Of a DNA stretch of 64,000 nt, positions 59,551-64,000 are shown one piece after another. The DNA comes from Mycolicibacterium frederiksbergense. Its GTDB lineage: Bacteria; Actinomycetota; Actinomycetes; Mycobacteriales; Mycobacteriaceae. Position 1 is the first letter of the stretch; each line of letters begins with the position of its first letter. The notes beneath the pieces were generated by a model. The model made no database searches. It was given only the letters and a program-made list of their open reading frames with translations, and was not told where the DNA came from. The DNA is taken from NCBI RefSeq assembly GCF_012223425.1, contig NZ_CP038799.1, forward strand, positions 5,688,249-5,752,248, given 5' to 3'. The translations under genes and the position numbers were made by a program.

Positions 59551-59986
59551 GGTCGGGGCGGTAGCGATCCATCAGCGCTCGCAACCGGTCCATCGCCTGC
59601 ACCGCGCGGTCCTTGTCGACCGCCTGGATCGCCATGATCGCGGTGTACTCGTCATCGGGCAGGTCGACCCTGGCCCACCGCGCGCCCACCGGAAATGACA
59701 CGTCGACCACATCGGACCACGGGATCAGCTTGTACGCCAACGCATTGCGCACCGAGATTCCCGCCGCTCCCGCACGCAGCCGCGGGCGGGCCAGCAACAG
59801 GGTCACACTTGCGATGGTGATCCCGACCAGTGCGATGCCGACCTGGTCTGCGGTGCGGAACACCACACCGCTGGAACCGACCTTCAGCAGGAAACCGACA
59901 CCGATGTGGGCGGCCGCAATCAGGAAAGCCGCCCCGTAGACGAAGTACGGCGTCAGGTGCGGCCTGACCTCCAGCTCCCATGTCAC
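59525..59986 (-). CDS. PH-domain membrane protein (Rv1417-like)
   Basis: A ~153-residue protein with two N-terminal membrane helices (YFVYGAAFLIAAAHIGVGFL and VGIALVGITIASVTLLLA). A bacterial PH-like domain follows (GISVRNALAYKLIPWSDVV onward). GTG 59986 gives the length of Rv1417 and places a GC-rich spacer element between the ribH stop and this start. An upstream ATG at 60028, overlapping ribH by 4 bp, would add 14 residues translated from that element. Function unknown; it travels with the riboflavin genes. Confidence 0.82.
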   Translation of the reverse strand: MTWELEVRPHLTPYFVYGAAFLIAAAHIGVGFLLKVGSSGVVFRTADQVGIALVGITIASVTLLLARPRLRAGAAGISVRNALAYKLIPWSDVVDVSFPVGARWARVDLPDDEYTAIMAIQAVDKDRAVQAMDRLRALMDRYRPDLNSHSASS

Positions 59987-59991
59987 ATTTC

Positions 59992-60010
59992 CCGGGTCGC
60001 TCCGCTCCCC
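59992..60010. repeat. Variant of the GC-rich spacer element
   Basis: The minus strand reads GGGGAGCGGAGCGACCCGG then GAA, a diverged form of GGGCGAGCGAAGCGACGGG. It lies between the ribH stop and the likely PH-protein start, the same placement as copies 1 and 3. Confidence 0.6.
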
Positions 60011-60024
60011 GCCGGAGTCCCTGC

Positions 60025-60504
60025 TCATGACGCCAGGTCGCGTAGCACCAGTGCGGTCGACAGGGCCGCGGCGGCGGCCTGGGCGCCCTTGTCCTCGCTG
60101 GAACGCGGCAGTCCGGCGCGGTCGAACGCCTGCTGCTCGGTATTGGTGGTCAGCACCCCGTTGGCCACCGGCGTCGCGAGATCCAGCGACACCCGGGTGA
60201 GCCCCTGGGTGACCGCGTCACAGACATAGTCGAAATGCGGTGTCTCGCCGCGGATCACCACACCGAGGGCCACCACCGCGTCGTACTTTCCGGCCAGCGC
60301 CTGCGCGACGACCGGGATCTCGATCGCGCCGTGCACGCGCACCACGGCGGGATCGGTCACGCCCAGCCGTTTGGCTGCCCGCAACGCCCCGTCGAGCAGG
60401 GCGTCGCAGATCTGAGCGTGCCAGGTGCTCACGACGATGCCCAACGACACCGAGGAGGCATCGATATCGGGCAGGTCGGGAACCGCCCCGGCCGCGCCGC
60501 TCAT
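60025..60504 (-). CDS. ribH: 6,7-dimethyl-8-ribityllumazine synthase
   Basis: A 159-residue lumazine synthase for the penultimate riboflavin step. Conserved elements are VVSTWHAQICDALLDGA, VHGAIEIPVVAQAL and VIRGETPHFDYVCD with the catalytic His. The start overlaps ribBA by 4 bp. It corresponds to Rv1416. It normally forms pentamers or icosahedra. Confidence 0.96.
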   Translation of the reverse strand: MSGAAGAVPDLPDIDASSVSLGIVVSTWHAQICDALLDGALRAAKRLGVTDPAVVRVHGAIEIPVVAQALAGKYDAVVALGVVIRGETPHFDYVCDAVTQGLTRVSLDLATPVANGVLTTNTEQQAFDRAGLPRSSEDKGAQAAAAALSTALVLRDLAS

Positions 60505-61772
60505 CGGGCGCCACCGAGTTCACCGGGGGCCACCTCGTCGTAATCCTCGAGGCCGGTCAGGTCATGGCCCATCCGGTCGCGCTTGGTCATCAGGTAGCGG
60601 ATGTTCTCGGCGTTGGCACGCACCGGCAGCGGCACCCGCTCGGTGATGTGCAGGCCGTAGCCGTCCAGCCCGACGCGCTTGGCCGGGTTGTTGGTGAGCA
60701 GACGCATCGATCGCACGCCGAGGTCGACCAGGATCTGCGCACCGATACCGTAGTCACGCGAATCGGCGGGCAACCCCAGCTCCAGGTTGGCGTCCACGGT
60801 GTCTGCACCCGCATCCTGCAGCTGATAGGCCTGCAGTTTGTGCAGCAGACCGATCCCCCGGCCCTCGTGGCCGCGCATGTACAGCACGATCCCGCGGCCT
60901 TCCTGGGCCACCATGGCCATCGCGGCGTCCAGTTGCGGACCGCAGTCGCAGCGGCGTGACCCGAACACATCGCCGGTCAGGCATTCGGAATGCACCCGGA
61001 CCAGGACGTCGTGACCGTCGAACTCCGGTCCGGAGATGTCCCCGCGCACCAGGGCGACGTGTTCGACATCCTCGTAGATCGACGTGTAGCCGACCGCCCG
61101 GAACTCGCCGTGCCGGGTCGGGATCCGGGCCTCGGCGATCCGCTCGATGTGCTTTTCGTGCTTGCGGCGCCATTCGATGAGATCGGCGATGGAGATGAGC
61201 GCCAGGTCATGATCGTCGGCGAACACCCGCAGCTCATCGGTCTGCGCCATGGCGCCTTCGTCCTTCTGGCTGACGATCTCGCAGATGGCGCCCGCCGGCT
61301 GCAGACCGGCCAGGCGGGCCAGGTCGACCGCGGCCTCGGTGTGGCCGGGGCGACGGAGCACGCCGCCGTCCTTGGCGCGCAGCGGCACCACATGGCCGGG
61401 TTTGGTGAAGTCTTCGGCGATGGCCGCCGGGTCGGCGAGCGCACGCATGGTGGTGGCGCGGTCGGAGGCCGAGATGCCGGTGCCGACGCCCTTCTTGGCA
61501 TCGACGGTGACCGTGTATGCGGTGCCGTGCTTGTCCTGGTTCACCGCGTACATCGGCAGCAACCCGAGCCGGTCGCAGACCGCGCCGTCCAGCGGCACAC
61601 ACAGATATCCGGAGGTGTAGCGGACCATGAAGGCGACCAGCTCAGGGGTGGCCTTCTCGGCCGCGAAGATCAGATCGCCCTCGTTCTCGCGGTCCTCGTC
61701 GTCGATGACCACGACTGCCTTGCCCGCCGCGATGTCGGCCACCGCCCGTTCGACGGAATCCAGCCTTGTCAT
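60501..61772 (-). CDS. ribBA: Bifunctional DHBP synthase / GTP cyclohydrolase II
   Basis: A 423-residue fusion (Rv1415, ribA2). The N-terminal DHBP synthase domain has DDEDRENEGDLIFAAEKA and the GHTEAAVDLARLAG loop. The C-terminal GTP cyclohydrolase II domain has the zinc cysteines in SECLTGDVFGSRRCDCGPQL and the Arg-containing MRGHEGRGIGL. It makes both riboflavin precursors. ATG 61772 has GAAGGTGG upstream. No FMN riboswitch consensus is visible in the 95 bp before it. Confidence 0.96.
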   Translation of the reverse strand: MTRLDSVERAVADIAAGKAVVVIDDEDRENEGDLIFAAEKATPELVAFMVRYTSGYLCVPLDGAVCDRLGLLPMYAVNQDKHGTAYTVTVDAKKGVGTGISASDRATTMRALADPAAIAEDFTKPGHVVPLRAKDGGVLRRPGHTEAAVDLARLAGLQPAGAICEIVSQKDEGAMAQTDELRVFADDHDLALISIADLIEWRRKHEKHIERIAEARIPTRHGEFRAVGYTSIYEDVEHVALVRGDISGPEFDGHDVLVRVHSECLTGDVFGSRRCDCGPQLDAAMAMVAQEGRGIVLYMRGHEGRGIGLLHKLQAYQLQDAGADTVDANLELGLPADSRDYGIGAQILVDLGVRSMRLLTNNPAKRVGLDGYGLHITERVPLPVRANAENIRYLMTKRDRMGHDLTGLEDYDEVAPGELGGAR

Positions 61773-61866
61773 CTTGTGCCACCTTCATCAGATTCGTGAG
61801 CGTCGACCTGTGCGCACGCGCGGGTAGGCCGGTCCCATCAGTATGAACCACGAGCCCTCCACAGTT

Positions 61867-61902
61867 ATTGCCCGCCGGTCCCAGAGGGGGCCAGCGGGCA
61901 AT
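61867..61902. terminator. Strong hairpin, probable terminator of the surface-protein gene
   Basis: ATTGCCCGC and GCGGGCAAT form a perfect 9-bp stem. It continues inward, after one mismatch, with six more pairs (one G·T) around an AGAG loop. It begins 22 bp after the stop of the repeat-domain gene and ahead of ribBA. There is no U-tract, as is usual for mycobacterial terminators. Confidence 0.65.
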
Positions 61903-61923
61903 CGGGCGGGGGTTCGGGGCGAT

Positions 61924-63552
61924 CTAGAACAGGTATTCGGCGGTCACGGCCGCGGGCGTCCCATCGGCCTTGAGGTGCCCGTCGTAGAAGGTGATCGTGA
62001 ATCTCTCGCTGGGGTACCAGGTGCCTGCCGGTACCGATGTCGATTCGTAGTGCACGGTGAACGCGCCGACCCGGTTGCGGCTCACCGACACCACGCCGGT
62101 GGGGTTGCGCTGGGTGATGCTGTAGGTGATGTCGTCACCGTCGACGTCGACGACGCTGGTGGTCCAGTCGCCGGTCCTGAGGCCACGGGTGCGGCCACTA
62201 CCGCCGGTCGTGCCCTGCGTCGGAGTGCTGTTGTACGGGTGCAGCTGCACGGTCACCAGAACCGGGGTGCGGCGCCCGTCGGCGTGCTCGGCGAGGACGG
62301 AGAAGGTGTCGGCCTTGTCCGCGGCCAGCGCGTCGACCGCGGCGGCGCCGTGACCCACCCCGAGGTTCTGCGCGCTGGAGTAGGTGAAGGTGCCGTCCGC
62401 GGCGATGTAGGCCGAGCTGCCCCTGGTCGACAGCACGGTGCCGCTGGTGAAGCGTTCGGCGCCGGGAGCGGCGATCATGCCCCTGGTGGTCTGGTCGCCC
62501 ATACCGTTGACCGTCGACTCGAACACGACCACCGTCGCGGCGACCGGGGCGACGGTCGTCAGGGGCGGACACACCGCAACGGCCGCCACGGTGATCGAGC
62601 GGCCGTAGTCGTCGGTGCCGACGATGGTGAAGCTGTCGGCGGCGGTGATGCCGTGCCCGAGCCCGGGGGTCCGCGTGTAGACGTAGGAACCGTTGCGGTC
62701 CACCTGCACGGTGCCCTTGCGGGGCCCGGTGCCCACACGGAACGACAACGGACCGTCCTCGCTGACCGCCAGCCTGCCGCACTGGACATCGGGTGCGGTG
62801 CTGACGGTTTCCACACCGATCGTCAGGTGTGCCAGTGGATTCACCGTCACGTCGGCGGAACCGCCGAGGGTGTTGGTCACCGTCACCGTGAACGTGTCGG
62901 TGTCCAGGCCCGGGATGGTGGCCTGCGAGATCGTCGGGACGAAGACGAAATGGCCGGTCGCCGGATCCAGCTGCACCAGTCCGCCCTTGCGCGAGTATGC
63001 CGATTCGTCGGTGGAACCGGCGGGGTTCGATGAGTTCGCCAGGCTGTACACCAGGGTGCCCCCGTCGCGGGCGGCGCCCTGGATATGGCCGGTGACAACG
63101 CCATTGGCATCCGGAAGCCGCAGGACCGGAGTACCGATCGGCGCTACCTCGGCGGTGAGGATCTCCACCGTCACCGGCACATCGGTGGCGCCACCGTACA
63201 GATCGGTGACGGTGACATCGAAGGTGTCCACCCTGTCGTCCAGATCGGCACTCGACGTGGCCAGCAGCCGCGCCTGATCCGACGGGGTGTAGCTGAACCG
63301 CCCGGACAGCGCGCCCACCGAGACCAGCCCACCCTTGGCGGTGGTGAACAGCACCGGGCCGTAGCTGAGCGCCCCGGTGTTGCGGCTGATCACCGCGCCG
63401 GCCACTGTTCCGTTGGGCCTCTTGGGGTCACCGACCTCGGCGAACGCGGTCGGCGGCGTTTCGGCGTGCACCACCATGTCCACCACGTGTGAATGCGTGG
63501 CGAACGTGGTGGGCGCCTCAAGGTGGGTGCCGATATCGGGTCCGAGGTTCAC
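61924..63552 (-). CDS. Cadherin/Ig-like repeat surface protein
   Basis: A ≥542-residue, Thr/Val/Gly-rich protein made of repeated β-sandwich units resembling VCBS/cadherin-like tandem domains. Recurrent phrases are GLVSVGALSGRFSYTPSD, GLVQLDPATGHFVFVPT, GTVQVDRNGSYVYTRTPG and AYIAADGTFTYSSAQNLG, each followed by DTFDVTVTDLYGG-like strands. This suggests cell-surface or secreted adhesion. No signal peptide is seen. GTG 63552 is the first conventional start. However, coding-like sequence continues upstream to an AUC at 63600, 9 nt after an AAGGAG. The real start is uncertain. Confidence 0.8.
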   Translation of the reverse strand: MNLGPDIGTHLEAPTTFATHSHVVDMVVHAETPPTAFAEVGDPKRPNGTVAGAVISRNTGALSYGPVLFTTAKGGLVSVGALSGRFSYTPSDQARLLATSSADLDDRVDTFDVTVTDLYGGATDVPVTVEILTAEVAPIGTPVLRLPDANGVVTGHIQGAARDGGTLVYSLANSSNPAGSTDESAYSRKGGLVQLDPATGHFVFVPTISQATIPGLDTDTFTVTVTNTLGGSADVTVNPLAHLTIGVETVSTAPDVQCGRLAVSEDGPLSFRVGTGPRKGTVQVDRNGSYVYTRTPGLGHGITAADSFTIVGTDDYGRSITVAAVAVCPPLTTVAPVAATVVVFESTVNGMGDQTTRGMIAAPGAERFTSGTVLSTRGSSAYIAADGTFTYSSAQNLGVGHGAAAVDALAADKADTFSVLAEHADGRRTPVLVTVQLHPYNSTPTQGTTGGSGRTRGLRTGDWTTSVVDVDGDDITYSITQRNPTGVVSVSRNRVGAFTVHYESTSVPAGTWYPSERFTITFYDGHLKADGTPAAVTAEYLF

Positions 63553-63633
63553 CGCGATCGACGAGTCGAAGCTGCCGCGGCGAATGTCATCGATGGTGAT
63601 GGTGCAGATCTCCTTCTATCAGCTGAATTCGGC

Positions 63634-64000
63634 TCAGTAGGTGTAGGTGCGGTCGGTGTGGAGCCCGTGCGGGTCCGTCACCCGCAGCACCACGCTGCCG
63701 GCCGGTCCCCTGTTGAAGTAACCGCCTCCGCAGGACGTGAACGTCAGGGTGTGGTCACCGGCCGGTCCGACGCTGAGTGCGGACGTGCCACCCGATGTCG
63801 AGAGGATGGTCACGGATCCGCTGTCGATGGTGATCGGGGACCACTGCACCTGTTTGGCGCCGAGCATGGTGTTGGTCTTCAGGCCACCGCTGGGCGGCGC
63901 CGTACCGTCGGCGCAGGCCCGGCTGCCTGGTGCCGCTCCGCCGACCGGGACGTGCGCGGCGATGATCTCGACAACGACGTGTGCCTCGGCCCGGGTGCCG
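63634..64000 (-). CDS. Partial repeat-domain surface protein, C-terminal end
   Basis: An open frame from the right edge to TGA at 63634 gives ~122 residues: the C-terminus of a larger protein whose start lies outside the window. Content is β-rich (ITIDSGSVTILSTSGGTSAL, then DHTLTFTSCGGGYFN), with two cysteines (one in SRACADG, one in TSCGG) that could form a disulfide in an exported domain. It is in the same reading frame as the next gene, separated by TGA, TGA and TAG. Ig-like domain assignment is tentative. Confidence 0.65.
   Translation of the reverse strand, partial: GTRAEAHVVVEIIAAHVPVGGAAPGSRACADGTAPPSGGLKTNTMLGAKQVQWSPITIDSGSVTILSTSGGTSALSVGPAGDHTLTFTSCGGGYFNRGPAGSVVLRVTDPHGLHTDRTYTY

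Noticed and set aside
61773..61866. FMN riboswitch before ribBA
   Set aside because: No conserved FMN-element blocks are visible in the short leader.

Overview
The window is high-GC actinobacterial DNA, and gene content and order point to a fast-growing Mycobacterium/Mycolicibacterium. Several blocks match the order I know from M. tuberculosis: acn–acnR–small HTH gene–ABC-F–echA12–trx, the sufR-B-D-C-S-U-T operon beside mptB and an ABC exporter, ctaA, qor, ctaB–tkt–tal–zwf–opcA–pgl, secG–tpiA–pgk–gap, uvrC–rapZ–cuvA–whiA and ribBA–ribH. Differences from M. tuberculosis are an intein-free sufB, a ppc gene and several inserted accessory blocks. All assignments come from reading the sequence and from family knowledge; no database search was run.

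Layout. 1–5.8 kb: 3' part of aconitase, its TetR regulator, a small HTH protein, an ABC-F ATPase, a crotonase and a thioredoxin. 5.9–7.9 kb: a secreted GH16 glycosidase and a long AT-richer spacer. 7.9–14.2 kb: the complete SUF iron-sulfur operon on the minus strand, with a candidate SufR operator over the sufR start. 14.4–18.4 kb: mptB, an ABC exporter and a DUF429 gene in one overlapping plus-strand run. 18.3–19.7 kb: an inserted divergent pair, a PhlG-like hydrolase and a TetR regulator, sharing two operator-like repeats. 19.7–20.6 kb: heme A synthase.

20.6–29.7 kb is an accessory sugar or polyol locus: DeoR regulator, inositol-phosphatase-like enzyme, BtpA/SgcQ TIM-barrel protein, FGGY kinase, short-chain dehydrogenase and a full ABC importer. 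Three similar operator-like sites tie the regulator to the divergent kinase/BtpA promoter. 29.7–34.7 kb: YjbR, ATP-grasp, quinone oxidoreductase, a DUF4349 lipoprotein, DUF1254 and heme O synthase. 35–41.4 kb: transketolase, transaldolase and the oxidative pentose-phosphate genes. 41.4–49.7 kb: a D-serine-dehydratase-like enzyme, a possible 43-residue ORF, PEP carboxylase, secG and lower glycolysis. 49.7–50.6 kb is a gap with no confident gene.

50.6–59 kb is the most interesting part. Upstream of uvrC–rapZ–cuvA–whiA, and on the same strand, lies a tightly packed trio. It comprises a MurD2-type ligase (L-Glu onto UDP-MurNAc-L-Ala), a MurL-type epimerase (inverts that L-Glu) and a degenerate relative of class IV aminotransferases. 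This suggests an alternative D-glutamate route into peptidoglycan, next to genes linked to UDP-GlcNAc sensing and cell-wall growth. 59–64 kb: an acetyltransferase, a PH-domain membrane protein, ribH, ribBA, and two surface-type repeat-domain genes, the last running off the window.
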